A stretch of 53,302 nt of DNA, taken from assembly GCA_947459195.1 (NCBI GenBank), contig CANHCS010000004.1, positions 1 through 53,302 on the forward strand, in the 5' to 3' direction. The stretch comes from Sphingobacteriaceae bacterium. Lineage in GTDB: Bacteria; Bacteroidota; Bacteroidia; Sphingobacteriales; Sphingobacteriaceae. The position numbers and the translations under genes are program-made. This document shows positions 1-8,134 of this stretch, piece after piece. The notes under the pieces were generated by a model, which searched no databases, was not told the origin of the DNA, and was given only the letters and a program-made list of their open reading frames with translations. Within the stretch, counting starts at the first letter, position 1; each line of letters begins with the position of its first letter.

Positions 1-651
1 AAATCTGGTGAAAGAGTGGCCATTGTTGGGCCAAGTGGAGCCGGAAAATCAACCTTGGCATCATTGATTCTAAGATTTTATGAGGCACAAGAAGGCAACA
101 TCTTATTTGATGGTCAATCTGCTGATCAATTCTCATTAACAGACATCCGAAATCAAGTAGCCATTGTACCACAAGACGTGCTTTTATTTGGTGGATCTAT
201 TCTGGAAAATATCGCTTATGGTAAGCTGAGTGCAAGCAAAGAAGAGATCATACAAGCGGCCAAGCGGGCAAATGCACATGAATTCATCAGTAGTTTCCCC
301 GAAGGCTATGAAACGCTCGTGGGTGAACGTGGTGTAAAATTATCTGGCGGGCAAAGACAGCGAATCGCGATTGCACGTGCATTATTGAAAGATCCCGCTA
401 TCTTAATTTTAGATGAAGCAACCTCTTCGCTCGATTCTGAATCGGAAAGATTAGTTCAGGAAGCTCTGGAAGAATTAATGAAAAATCGAACTTCTATCAT
501 TATTGCCCATCGATTATCTACGATCCGTGAGGCCGATCGAATTGTAGTGATAGAAAAAGGACGTGTGGTGGAAAGTGGTTCTCATGAAGAACTAATCAAA
601 AATAAAGAAGGATTGTATCGATATTTAAGCCAATTACAATTTGAATCCTGA
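1..651 (+). CDS. ABC exporter ATP-binding C-terminal part (partial, 5' cut by window)
   Basis: This is the nucleotide-binding domain of an ABCB/MsbA-type exporter, which powers export of lipids, drugs or peptides across the inner membrane. The frame is open from base 1, so the gene begins upstream of the window; the internal GTG near base 16 is not a start. Visible motifs, in order, are Walker A (GPSGAGKST, about residue 10 of the fragment), the Q-loop in VPQD, the ABC signature LSGGQRQR, Walker B ILILDEATSSLD with the D-loop, and the H-loop IIAHRLST. The tail is short and ends about 40 residues after the H-loop, as in half-transporters where the membrane domain precedes the ATPase. The substrate cannot be told from this fragment. 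Confidence 0.93.
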   Translation, partial: KSGERVAIVGPSGAGKSTLASLILRFYEAQEGNILFDGQSADQFSLTDIRNQVAIVPQDVLLFGGSILENIAYGKLSASKEEIIQAAKRANAHEFISSFPEGYETLVGERGVKLSGGQRQRIAIARALLKDPAILILDEATSSLDSESERLVQEALEELMKNRTSIIIAHRLSTIREADRIVVIEKGRVVESGSHEELIKNKEGLYRYLSQLQFES

Positions 652-681
652 TTTTGCGTTCAATCTTAAAAAGATAGAACC

Positions 682-1035
682 ATGTCGGATATTTCTTTTA
701 ATGGATTAGGCGCATTCGCCCTTTTTTTATTCACCTGCTTCTTGTTTGCCTTTGTTATCGTTTTACTATTGATGAGGCAGTTATTTCTTTATAAAAATGC
801 TCACCCATATACGGTTAGGAGCAATTCACTTTTTATTGTAGCAGCATTGTTTCCATTTTTTTCGAGTCTGATCGGTTTGATCATCATTCAATTCATCAAC
901 GATCCCGGAATAAACTGGTTAATGGACAACTATCTTGCCATTGGCATGATTGTTTTCTCACTTCTAATTGCCATTATTTGGGTGATTATGGGCTTAAAGG
1001 CTTTGCGAAAAAACTTTAGTCAAGTTGGTGTATGA
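682..1035 (+). CDS. Small integral membrane protein, unknown function
   Basis: A 117-residue protein with three strongly hydrophobic stretches, at about residues 10-32, 48-70 and 84-106, and a basic C-terminal end (LKALRKNF). This fits three transmembrane helices in the inner membrane. I recognise no catalytic or binding motif. It starts 30 bases after the ABC exporter and probably shares its transcript. Its last 20 bases overlap the 3' end of the convergent DUF1015 gene. The length, the good ATG and the clear membrane topology argue that it is real; the function is unknown. Confidence 0.72.
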   Translation: MSDISFNGLGAFALFLFTCFLFAFVIVLLLMRQLFLYKNAHPYTVRSNSLFIVAALFPFFSSLIGLIIIQFINDPGINWLMDNYLAIGMIVFSLLIAIIWVIMGLKALRKNFSQVGV

Positions 1036-2251
1036 GCAATCCTGAAAGAAATTTAGGCTCAAACCAGGTTGATTTGGGTGGCATTACTTCACCTGCATCT
1101 GCTACGGCTATTAATTCATCTATACTGGTCGGGTAAAGCGTAAACAAGACATCAAAAGCACCTTCATCCACTTTATTTACCAATTCATGAAGAGGAGTTA
1201 ATCCACCCGCAAAACTAAGTCGGGCATCAGTTCTGGGATCGGTAATACCCAATAACTTGGTCAAAACCTCATCTTGCAAAATAGCAACATCCAAATCCTT
1301 AACCGGATTGCCAGATAAATCACCTTTGTAAGCAATTTTAAACCATTTTCCAGCCAAATACATGCCGAATTGATGAAAGCTAATGGGCTTAAATTCCGCC
1401 ACATGCTTTAATTCTTCCAATTCAAATTGATCGGAAAGATGCGCTAAAAATGAATTCACCGATAATTTTCCCAGATCTTTAACTAAACGATGAAATTCAA
1501 AAATTCTGAGTTGATTTGTAGACATATAAACAGAACTGAAGAAATTATATTCTTCAGCTCCATGGTGTTTCAAATTCAGTTTACGACATTCGATGCCATA
1601 GGTAGATGCTGCCGCAGCACGATGATGCCCATCTGCGATATAGCTGTGTTTAAGAGATCCAAATGCCTGTGTGATCGTTTTTAATTGCTCTTCTTGATCA
1701 ATTTTCCATACCGAATGTATCGAACCCGATTTTTCGAATGACAGCAAAGCATCATGCTTAACAGTTTCTAAGATGATTTGATCAATTATTGTATCAGCTT
1801 GGTAGGTAATCAATACCGGATTGGCATCGATACCGGTTTGTTGTAAATAATCAATCAATCCACGTTCCCTATCCGCACGGGTTAATTCGTGTTTTTTGAT
1901 GGTATTGTTCAGGTAATCATCAATAGCCGAAAGCGTCCAGATTCCAGTTTGAGTAATCCCAAAGTGCTGAACTTGGTAAATATAGATCGAGGGCTTTTCA
2001 TCACGAATCAACCATGACTTCTCTATGAATTCCTCGAAATTTTCATTGATTTTCTTAAAAGCCAATTCAGTTTTAGAACCCATTAAAAAACGGTTTTCTA
2101 ATTTCGGAACCAGCATATTAACAAAAGAACGTGCCTTTTGGCTTCGAATTTCTCGGGCAGTTGGCAAATCGAGGTTTTCTACCTCCAAAACCACATCTGC
2201 TGCACAAGCTTGATCGGGGTGAATACCTTTAAAAGCTTTGATTTTGGGCAT
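1016..2251 (-). CDS. DUF1015 family protein
   Basis: A 411-residue soluble protein of the DUF1015 family (COG4198). It shows the N-terminal KAFKGIHP start, the HELTRADRERG segment at about 121-131, and the IADGHHR motif at 205-211 that marks the family. The length is normal for it. It is the last gene of the run rpe-serC-serA-DUF1015, only 9 bases after serA. From memory, this neighbourhood with serine genes recurs in Bacteroidota and some other anaerobes, which suggests a role around serine or phosphoserine, but the biochemical activity is unknown. No signal peptide or membrane segment is visible. Its 3' end overlaps the plus-strand small membrane protein by 20 bases. Confidence 0.9.
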   Translation of the reverse strand: MPKIKAFKGIHPDQACAADVVLEVENLDLPTAREIRSQKARSFVNMLVPKLENRFLMGSKTELAFKKINENFEEFIEKSWLIRDEKPSIYIYQVQHFGITQTGIWTLSAIDDYLNNTIKKHELTRADRERGLIDYLQQTGIDANPVLITYQADTIIDQIILETVKHDALLSFEKSGSIHSVWKIDQEEQLKTITQAFGSLKHSYIADGHHRAAAASTYGIECRKLNLKHHGAEEYNFFSSVYMSTNQLRIFEFHRLVKDLGKLSVNSFLAHLSDQFELEELKHVAEFKPISFHQFGMYLAGKWFKIAYKGDLSGNPVKDLDVAILQDEVLTKLLGITDPRTDARLSFAGGLTPLHELVNKVDEGAFDVLFTLYPTSIDELIAVADAGEVMPPKSTWFEPKFLSGLLIHQLD

Positions 2252-2260
2252 AAAGGCTTT

Positions 2261-3214
2261 TTATGATTGCTTAAAGAAATCGATGATCAAATTTGCCAAC
2301 TCCGTACCAATTCTTTCCTGTGCTTCATTGGTAGAGGCACCGATGTGTGGCGTTAAGGATACTTTAGGATGTGATAAAAGTGTTTGCAATGGAGTAGGTT
2401 CATTTTCGAACACATCTAATCCGGCGAAGGCCAGTTTACCACTATCCAGAGCCTGCAATAAGGCTTGTTCGTCGACAGTCCCGCCACGTGAACAATTTAC
2501 CAGTCCGGCACCGGTTTTTATTAGTTCAAATTCAGCTTTACCGATCACAGGTTTTTCTGAGTAAGGTACATGAAGGCTGATGAAATCAGATTGGCTAAAG
2601 AGCTGATCTAAACTCGCTCTTTTTATGGGCACTTCAACGTTGGTATTTCCACTTAATTGAAGTGTCAATGTTGCCGGAACTTCATTAAAATCATAGGCCA
2701 ATACATCCATACCTAAACCCAGTGCAATTTTTGCGGTTTCACGGCCAATACGACCAAAACCGATGATTCCAATGGTTTTACCACGAAGTTCAATTCCTTT
2801 GGCATAAGCCTTTTTCAAATCATTGAACCTAGTATTTCCTTCCATTGGCATTTTTCGGTTGGCATCCTGTAAAAAACGGATACCGGTAAACAAATGCGCA
2901 AATACCAACTCCGCCACCGAAAGAGATGAGGCAGCCGGAGTATTGACCACCGCTATTCCTTTACTTCGGGCATATTCCACATCGATATTATCCATACCTA
3001 CCCCACCCCGACCAATCAGTCTAAGATTCGGACAGGCATCAATCAATTCTTTTCGCACCTTAGTGGCACTACGAACCGTTAAAGCATCATAATGTTGTAA
3101 GGCCGATGCCAATTGGTCTTGAGGAACGGTTACTGTAACGACTTGGAAACCAGCTTTTTCTAATAAAGTTTTACCGATTGGATCGATACCGTCGTTAGCT
3201 AATATTTTAATCAT
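2261..3214 (-). CDS. serA: D-3-phosphoglycerate dehydrogenase
   Basis: Catalyses the first committed step of serine synthesis, NAD-dependent oxidation of 3-phosphoglycerate to 3-phosphohydroxypyruvate in the cytoplasm. It belongs to the D-2-hydroxyacid dehydrogenase family. The Rossmann motif IGFGRIGRET lies at about 151-160; the catalytic triad is visible as Arg243 in NCSRGG, Glu272 in ENEPTP and His290 in LTPHIGA. At 317 residues it is the short form without the C-terminal ACT domain that gives serine feedback in E. coli SerA, so feedback must act differently or be absent. It lies 16 bases after serC and 9 before DUF1015, in one operon. A related hydroxyacid dehydrogenase activity is possible in principle, but the serC neighbour supports SerA. 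Confidence 0.93.
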   Translation of the reverse strand: MIKILANDGIDPIGKTLLEKAGFQVVTVTVPQDQLASALQHYDALTVRSATKVRKELIDACPNLRLIGRGGVGMDNIDVEYARSKGIAVVNTPAASSLSVAELVFAHLFTGIRFLQDANRKMPMEGNTRFNDLKKAYAKGIELRGKTIGIIGFGRIGRETAKIALGLGMDVLAYDFNEVPATLTLQLSGNTNVEVPIKRASLDQLFSQSDFISLHVPYSEKPVIGKAEFELIKTGAGLVNCSRGGTVDEQALLQALDSGKLAFAGLDVFENEPTPLQTLLSHPKVSLTPHIGASTNEAQERIGTELANLIIDFFKQS

Positions 3215-3230
3215 GAGAGATATTGGTCAA

Positions 3231-4298
3231 TTAAGCGTGTTTCTCAGCAAATTCCTGCATGGCATCCACTAATACGTGTACACTGGATATTGGCAATGCA
3301 TTGTACATGGAGGCACGGAAGCCGCCCACACTGCGGTGGCCTTTAATTCCTACGATGTCACGGTCTTCGGCAAATTTCAAGAAGTCTTTTTCCAGTTCCG
3401 GGTTTTCCATAACGAAACAGATATTCATGTTGGAACGATCTTCAACGGCACAGGTACCTTTGAACAATGGATTTCGATCAATTTCGGCATAAAGTGCTCT
3501 GGCTTTAGCCAAATTCTCTTGTTCAATTACTGGCACCCCTCCTTTCGATTTTAACCATTTCAGGTTAAGCATGGATACATAAATGGAGAAAACCGGAGGC
3601 GTATTGTACATTGATTCGCCTTCAATATGAATTTTGTAATCCAACATCGAAGGAATTTTTCGATCTATCTTCCCTAAAATTTCATCCTTCACAATAACCA
3701 ATGTTACACCTGCAGGGCCCATATTTTTTTGTGCACCGGCATAGATCAGGTCGAAATCAGCCACATTTACCTGGCGGCTGAAAATATCGGATGACATGTC
3801 GCAAACCACCGGAACCGGTGATTTCGGGAATTGATGCAGCTCAGTGCCGTAAATGGTGTTATTGGAGGTGCAGTGGAAATATACTGCATCCTTCGGAATG
3901 TCATAATCTTTAGGAATAAAGCTATAATTCTGTTCTTTTGAAGAACCTACCACCGCCACTTCGCCAAATAACTTAGCTTCTTTAATGGCCTTATTGGCCC
4001 AAACACCGGTATCTAGATATGCAGCTTTTTGTCCATCACCCAATAAATTCATGGGAACCATTGAAAATTGAAGACTGGCTCCACCTTGTAAAAATATTAC
4101 TGAATAACCAGCAGGTACATTTAATAAGGACCTCACCAAACGCTCTGTTTCGGCAACAACCTCTTCAAATTCAGAAGTACGGTGTGAAATTTCTAAAATG
4201 GATAAACCGGTTTGATCCCATTCTAAAACCGCTTGAGCAGCCTGTTTAAATACTTCCTGCGGCAGAATACAAGGGCCGGCACCAAAATTATGTTTCAT
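3231..4298 (-). CDS. serC: Phosphoserine aminotransferase
   Basis: A PLP enzyme converting 3-phosphohydroxypyruvate and glutamate to phosphoserine, the second step of serine synthesis; it also serves pyridoxal phosphate synthesis in some bacteria. The N-terminus [13 protein letters not shown] is the typical SerC opening, and [10 protein letters not shown] follows at about 39-48. The PLP lysine is Lys191 in [11 protein letters not shown]. The C-terminal [14 protein letters not shown] segment is also typical. At 355 residues it is normal length. It sits 6 bases after rpe and 16 bases before serA, so the two consecutive pathway enzymes are co-transcribed. Confidence 0.96.
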   Translation of the reverse strand: MKHNFGAGPCILPQEVFKQAAQAVLEWDQTGLSILEISHRTSEFEEVVAETERLVRSLLNVPAGYSVIFLQGGASLQFSMVPMNLLGDGQKAAYLDTGVWANKAIKEAKLFGEVAVVGSSKEQNYSFIPKDYDIPKDAVYFHCTSNNTIYGTELHQFPKSPVPVVCDMSSDIFSRQVNVADFDLIYAGAQKNMGPAGVTLVIVKDEILGKIDRKIPSMLDYKIHIEGESMYNTPPVFSIYVSMLNLKWLKSKGGVPVIEQENLAKARALYAEIDRNPLFKGTCAVEDRSNMNICFVMENPELEKDFLKFAEDRDIVGIKGHRSVGGFRASMYNALPISSVHVLVDAMQEFAEKHA

Positions 4299-4304
4299 AA
4301 TGTT

Positions 4305-4955
4305 TTATATATTTTTCAATTGATGGATCATTTTTTCGGGATCTTCAGCCGCAAATACAGCGTTCCCTGCAACCAAAACAGAAGCTCCTGCGTTCACTAG
4401 CTTGGCGATGTTTCCTGGTCCTACACCACCGTCTACTTCTATTAAAAGATTGGGATTAACCGCGTTGGCCAGTTGTTTTAATTTATGTAGTTTCTGATAG
4501 GTTTGCTCAATAAAAGACTGTCCGCCAAATCCAGGGTTTACCGACATCACTAGTACCAGATCCAAATCAGGTAAAATATCCTCGAGTACGGAAACCGGTG
4601 TATGCGGATTGATGGCTACACCGGCTTTACAACCTAAGTTTTTGATGGCCTGAACGGTGCGGTGCAAGTGAGTGCAAGCCTCATAATGTACGGTGATCAC
4701 TGCTGCTCCAGCCTTTTTAAAATCGGCTAGGTAACGGTCTGGATCCACGATCATCAGGTGCACATCCAAAGGTTTTTGTGCATGTTTGGCAATGGCCTGC
4801 AACACGGGAAATCCGAAAGAGATATTGGGAACGAACACCCCATCCATGATATCGATGTGTAGCCAATCGGCTTCACTACGGTTCAACATTTCAATATCGC
4901 GTTGCAGATTGGCAAAATCAGCGGAAAGAACCGAAGGGGCGATGAGGTGTTTCAT
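4305..4955 (-). CDS. rpe: Ribulose-phosphate 3-epimerase
   Basis: Interconverts ribulose 5-phosphate and xylulose 5-phosphate in the pentose phosphate pathway. It is a TIM barrel of 216 residues with family motifs WLHIDIMDGVFVPN (about 31-44, metal-binding His and catalytic Asp), the VDVHLMI-type segment (here PLDVHLMIVDP), SVNPGFGGQSF, and VDGGVGP near 174. It is the first gene of the serine operon. A perfect TATATTTG promoter box lies exactly four bases before the ATG, so the transcript is predicted to start at the ATG itself. The pnp terminator lies just upstream, which isolates this operon from pnp. Confidence 0.96.
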   Translation of the reverse strand: MKHLIAPSVLSADFANLQRDIEMLNRSEADWLHIDIMDGVFVPNISFGFPVLQAIAKHAQKPLDVHLMIVDPDRYLADFKKAGAAVITVHYEACTHLHRTVQAIKNLGCKAGVAINPHTPVSVLEDILPDLDLVLVMSVNPGFGGQSFIEQTYQKLHKLKQLANAVNPNLLIEVDGGVGPGNIAKLVNAGASVLVAGNAVFAAEDPEKMIHQLKNI

Positions 4956-4959
4956 TGTT

Positions 4960-4967
4960 CAAATATA
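4960..4967 (-). promoter_or_regulatory. rpe-serCA operon -7 box (TATATTTG)
   Basis: On the minus strand the sequence reads TATATTTG, a perfect match to the Bacteroidota -7 element TAnnTTTG. Four bases separate it from the rpe ATG. Using the spacing seen at rnpB, transcription would start on the A of the ATG at 4955. I see no convincing TTG at -33. Confidence 0.6.
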
Positions 4968-4980
4968 GCTAATCCGACAT

Positions 4981-5012
4981 AAAAAAAGCCCCCGATAAAT
5001 CGAGGGCTTTTA
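4981..5012 (-). terminator. Rho-independent terminator after pnp
   Basis: On the minus strand an A-flanked stem AGCCCTCGA / TCGGGGGCT (one mismatch, five-base loop) is followed by seven T. It lies 4 bases after the pnp stop codon and before the rpe promoter. Confidence 0.85.
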
Positions 5013-5016
5013 AAAA

Positions 5017-7146
5017 TTAGGCTTCTTGTGTTTCCGGTTTCGGAGGGCGAGGCAGCAAAGCTTTACGTGAAAGCTTCAGTTTACCTTGCTTATCCACATC
5101 CAGTAATTTAACGGTTATCATATCGCCAACGTTGAAGATACCATCCATGGTTTCATGGCGAGTCCAGTCAATTTCAGAAATGTGTAATAAACCGTCTTTA
5201 CCAGGCATAATTTCTACAAACGCACCGAAAGGCATGATGGTTTTTACTTTTCCTTCGTAAGTTTCACCTACTTCAGGTTTAGCAGCAATGGCTTTGATAC
5301 GTCCAACGGCAGCATCAATGGCAGCTTTGTTATCTGCAAAAATCTCCACAATACCCTGGTTGTCAACTTCTTCGATAGAAATGGTAGCACCAGTTTCACG
5401 CTGCATTTCCTGAATGATTTTACCACCTGGGCCAATTACAGCACCGATGAATTCTTTATCAATTTTCAGGGTAACAATACGTGGCGCATGTGGTTTGTAA
5501 TCTTCACGAGGTGTAGTAATGGTTTTCTTCATCTCGTTCAAGATGTGCAAACGGGCTTCTTTAGCTTGTTCTAAAGCAGCAGTTAACACTTCCCAACGTA
5601 GACCATTGATTTTTAAGTCCATTTGACAAGCTACAATACCTTTTTCGGTACCCGTAACTTTAAAGTCCATATCACCCAAGTGATCTTCATCACCTAAGAT
5701 GTCACTTAAAATGGCGTATTTACCGGTTTTCTCATCCGTGATCAAACCCATGGCAATACCAGAAACTGGCGCTTTGATTTGTACACCGGCATCCATCAGG
5801 GCTAAAGTACCCGCACAAACGGTAGCCATAGAGGATGAACCATTAGATTCTAAAATATCAGAAACGATACGGATAGTATACGGATTTTCCTCAGGCAATA
5901 CTTGTTTTAATGAACGCATGGCCAAGTTACCGTGACCAATTTCGCGACGACCGGCACCACGGTTAGGGCGAACCTCACCGGTGGAGAATCCTGGGAAATT
6001 ATAGTGTAATAAGAATTTATTGTAACCATTGATAAAAGCTCCGTCAATCATTTGCTCATCAGACTTAGAACCTAAGGTTACTGAAGTTAAAGATTGCGTT
6101 TCGCCACGGGTAAATACCGCAGAACCGTGAGCAGCTGGTAAATAACCTACTTCGCTCCAGATTGGACGTACGGTACGGGAATCACGGCCATCTAAACGAA
6201 TTCCTTCGTCTAAGATCAAGTTACGTACCGCATCGTATTGTACATCGTGGAAATATTTCTTAGCTAAAAACTTGGTCACATCGTCGATTCCTTCACCTAA
6301 AGAAGCAATAAATGAAGCTTCGATTTCTGAGAATTTAGCTGAACGCTCGTGTTTGCTGGAACCTGATTTTGCGATGGCATATACCTGTGCATAAGTATCA
6401 GCAAAAGCTCTTTCTCTTAATTCAGGATTGCTATTTTCGTGGCAGTATTCACGTTTTTTAGTTGAACCCACCATTTCAGCCAGTTCACGTTGCGCCTGAA
6501 CCTGAATTTTAATGGCTTTGTGTGCAAATTCAATCGCTTCTACCATTTCGGCTTCAGAAATTTCTTTACACTCCCCTTCCACCATCACAATATCGTTGGC
6601 AGATCCGGCTACAATAAATTCTAAAGTCGCACGCTCTAATTCACTCATTAATGGGTTGATCACCAATTTACCATCAATCTTAGCTACACGAACTTCAGAA
6701 ATCGGTCCGTTGAACGGAATATCAGAAACCGCCAATGCTGCAGAAGCGGCTAAACCGGCTAATGCATCAGGCATGATATCTTTATCGGCAGAAATCAGGG
6801 AAATCATCACCTGGGTATCTGCATGGTAATCTTCTGGGAACATCGGGCGTAAGGCACGGTCAACCAGACGAGAAATTAATACTTCGTAATCTGATAAACG
6901 AGCCTCACGGCGTAAGAAACCACCAGGGATACGGCCTGTGGCAGCGTATTTTTCCTGATAATCTACAGATAAGGGTAAGAAATCTACACCTTCTTTAGCA
7001 GTTGGGGAGCTTACTACCGTTGCCAAAAGCATGGTGTCTCCCATTTTTACGACTACGGAACCATCAGCCTGTTTTGCCAATTTTCCGGTTTCAATTTCGA
7101 TCATGCGGCCATCGCCGATATCGAAGGTTTTTTTAATTGGATTCAT
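5017..7146 (-). CDS. pnp: Polynucleotide phosphorylase
   Basis: A 3'-5' phosphorolytic exoribonuclease of RNA turnover that works as a trimer. At 709 residues it has the full family layout: two RNase PH domains (about 1-230 and 310-540) joined by an all-alpha linker, a KH domain (about 553-610, with [11 protein letters not shown]) and an S1 domain (about 620-690, with [15 protein letters not shown]). Strong landmarks include [20 protein letters not shown] and [14 protein letters not shown]. It lies downstream of rpsO in the classical rpsO-pnp order. A hairpin sits in the leader just before its start and a terminator follows its stop, which suggests mRNA-level control. Confidence 0.98.
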   Translation of the reverse strand: MNPIKKTFDIGDGRMIEIETGKLAKQADGSVVVKMGDTMLLATVVSSPTAKEGVDFLPLSVDYQEKYAATGRIPGGFLRREARLSDYEVLISRLVDRALRPMFPEDYHADTQVMISLISADKDIMPDALAGLAASAALAVSDIPFNGPISEVRVAKIDGKLVINPLMSELERATLEFIVAGSANDIVMVEGECKEISEAEMVEAIEFAHKAIKIQVQAQRELAEMVGSTKKREYCHENSNPELRERAFADTYAQVYAIAKSGSSKHERSAKFSEIEASFIASLGEGIDDVTKFLAKKYFHDVQYDAVRNLILDEGIRLDGRDSRTVRPIWSEVGYLPAAHGSAVFTRGETQSLTSVTLGSKSDEQMIDGAFINGYNKFLLHYNFPGFSTGEVRPNRGAGRREIGHGNLAMRSLKQVLPEENPYTIRIVSDILESNGSSSMATVCAGTLALMDAGVQIKAPVSGIAMGLITDEKTGKYAILSDILGDEDHLGDMDFKVTGTEKGIVACQMDLKINGLRWEVLTAALEQAKEARLHILNEMKKTITTPREDYKPHAPRIVTLKIDKEFIGAVIGPGGKIIQEMQRETGATISIEEVDNQGIVEIFADNKAAIDAAVGRIKAIAAKPEVGETYEGKVKTIMPFGAFVEIMPGKDGLLHISEIDWTRHETMDGIFNVGDMITVKLLDVDKQGKLKLSRKALLPRPPKPETQEA

Positions 7147-7160
7147 GTTGTTTTAATTTC

Positions 7161-7188
7161 GACACATTTTTCCTCTTTTGAATGTGTC
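7161..7188 (-). promoter_or_regulatory. Hairpin in the pnp leader
   Basis: GACACATT at 7161-7168 and AATGTGTC at 7181-7188 form a perfect 8-bp inverted repeat with a 12-base loop, ending 14 bases before the pnp ATG. In E. coli the pnp leader folds into a stem cleaved by RNase III and then used by PNPase to shut down its own synthesis. A comparable role here is inference from position only. Confidence 0.45.
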
Positions 7189-7216
7189 ATCTATATTGGG
7201 TTGTTTATTTACAATC

Positions 7217-7247
7217 AAAAAAGCCATCCCCTAATGAGATGGCTTTT
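7217..7247 (-). terminator. Terminator between rpsO and pnp
   Basis: On the minus strand AAAAGCCATC / GATGGCTTTT forms a perfect 10-bp stem with an 11-base loop, with a run of six T that starts inside the stem's end. It lies 17 bases after the rpsO stop. It may be a partial terminator, because pnp follows with no clear TAnnTTTG promoter of its own. Confidence 0.85.
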
Positions 7248-7263
7248 CAATTTGGGTTAAGAT

Positions 7264-7542
7264 TTACTTAATGATATCTCTTAACTCGAGTGCTTTGATA
7301 ATTGCACGATATCTGTTGATATCTTTCTTGTACAGATAAGCCAAGATCGCTCTACGCTTACCAACTAGTTTTTGCAAAGAAAGCTGGGTAGAAAAATCTT
7401 TTTTGTTCTTTTTTAAGTGCTCGGTCAGGTGCGCAATACGTGCAGTGAATAAAGCTACTTGTCCTTCGGCAGAGCCGGTATCAGTTGCAGATTTGCCATG
7501 TTTAGCAAAAATGGCTGATTTAAATTCGTTACTTAAATACAT
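7264..7542 (-). CDS. rpsO: 30S ribosomal protein S15
   Basis: Binds the 16S rRNA central domain and is needed early in small-subunit assembly. The 92-residue protein shows the family segments TGSAEGQVALFTARI, LTEHLKKNKKD and LQKLVGKRRAILAYLYKKD. The length is normal (89 residues in E. coli plus a short C-terminal extension). It is followed by a terminator and then pnp, the conserved rpsO-pnp arrangement. A perfect TACATTTG box with a TTG 20 bases upstream lies ahead of it, giving a predicted 40-base leader that could hold an S15 autoregulatory site. Confidence 0.98.
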   Translation of the reverse strand: MYLSNEFKSAIFAKHGKSATDTGSAEGQVALFTARIAHLTEHLKKNKKDFSTQLSLQKLVGKRRAILAYLYKKDINRYRAIIKALELRDIIK

Positions 7543-7586
7543 TACTTGAATAATATTAAAGCGTTAAACATTCTATTAATTGTTTG

Positions 7587-7617
7587 CAAATGTAGGTATT
7601 TGCATTCAAAATCGCAA
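7587..7617 (-). promoter_or_regulatory. rpsO promoter (TTG, 20 bp, TACATTTG)
   Basis: On the minus strand a TTG (7615-7617) is followed after 20 bases by TACATTTG (7587-7594), matching the two Bacteroidota promoter elements (-33 TTG and -7 TAnnTTTG). The predicted start is near 7582, about 40 bases before the rpsO ATG. Confidence 0.6.
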
Positions 7618-7642
7618 CAAATGAGCCAATTAAAAAATTACC

Positions 7643-7650
7643 CATATTTG
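7643..7650 (+). promoter_or_regulatory. Thioesterase -7 box (CATATTTG)
   Basis: Matches TAnnTTTG in five of its six defined positions and ends four bases before the ATG at 7655, the same spacing as at rpe, folB and the aminotransferase. Predicts transcription starting at the ATG. Confidence 0.45.
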
Positions 7651-7654
7651 CAGC

Positions 7655-8077
7655 ATGAACAATCCTTCAGGTCTCAGCGTATTTAGTAGCGAATTTAAGG
7701 TTCGCCCTGATGATATCGACATGTTCAACCATGTGCACAACAGCACTTATTTTGATTATGTGCTGGCAGCCCGTTACGAACAAATGGAAAAGCATTATGG
7801 CATGGCCATGGAAGAGTTTATGAAAATGGGCTTCGGCTGGGTGGTAAAAACTGCGCATGTGGAGTACAAACGACCATTAAGTATGGGCGATGAATTTATC
7901 GTACATACCGGCATTTCTGAAATCAATACCAAAGGCTGTAAGGTTATTTTTGAGATCATCAACAAAAAGACCAATAAAATTTCTTGCGATGGCTGGTTTG
8001 ATTATGTGATGATCGACTTGCAAACCGGACGAGGGGCAGCGGTTAGTCCAGAAATCATCGAAAAGTACGCTATTTAG
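7655..8077 (+). CDS. Acyl-CoA thioesterase, hotdog fold (YbgC/4HBT type)
   Basis: A 140-residue single hotdog-domain protein. The N-terminal VRPDDIDMFNHVHNSTYFDY segment (about 17-36) carries the Asp and His positions seen in 4-hydroxybenzoyl-CoA thioesterase and YbgC-like enzymes, and VEYKRPLSMGDEF follows. It probably hydrolyses a fatty acyl-CoA or related thioester in the cytoplasm; the substrate is not predictable. It stands alone between rpsO (divergent) and ddl (convergent). A near-perfect -7 box (CATATTTG) ends four bases before the ATG, predicting a leaderless mRNA. Confidence 0.88.
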   Translation: MNNPSGLSVFSSEFKVRPDDIDMFNHVHNSTYFDYVLAARYEQMEKHYGMAMEEFMKMGFGWVVKTAHVEYKRPLSMGDEFIVHTGISEINTKGCKVIFEIINKKTNKISCDGWFDYVMIDLQTGRGAAVSPEIIEKYAI

Positions 8078-8084
8078 TCCTTCA

Positions 8085-8133
8085 TGTCATGCTGAGTGTA
8101 TGTGAAGCATCCTTCGACAAGCTCAGGATGACA
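8085..8133. repeat. Interspersed palindromic (REP-like) element
   Basis: TGTCATGCTGAG at 8085-8096 and CTCAGGATGACA at 8122-8133 form a 12-bp inverted repeat with one mismatch; the loop includes CTTCGACAAG. From memory, the TGTCAT..CTGAG / CTTCGACAAGCTCAGGATGACA pattern is a common extragenic palindrome in Sphingobacteriia and other Bacteroidota. It fills the 57-base gap between the convergent thioesterase and ddl genes, where it may also end transcripts from both sides. Only one copy is in the window. Confidence 0.65.
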
Positions 8134-8134
8134 A

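Noticed and set aside
6512-6829. Plus-strand open frame inside pnp
   Set aside because: It is the antisense of a strongly conserved gene; its low-complexity Ser/Ala composition reflects the opposite reading of pnp codons.
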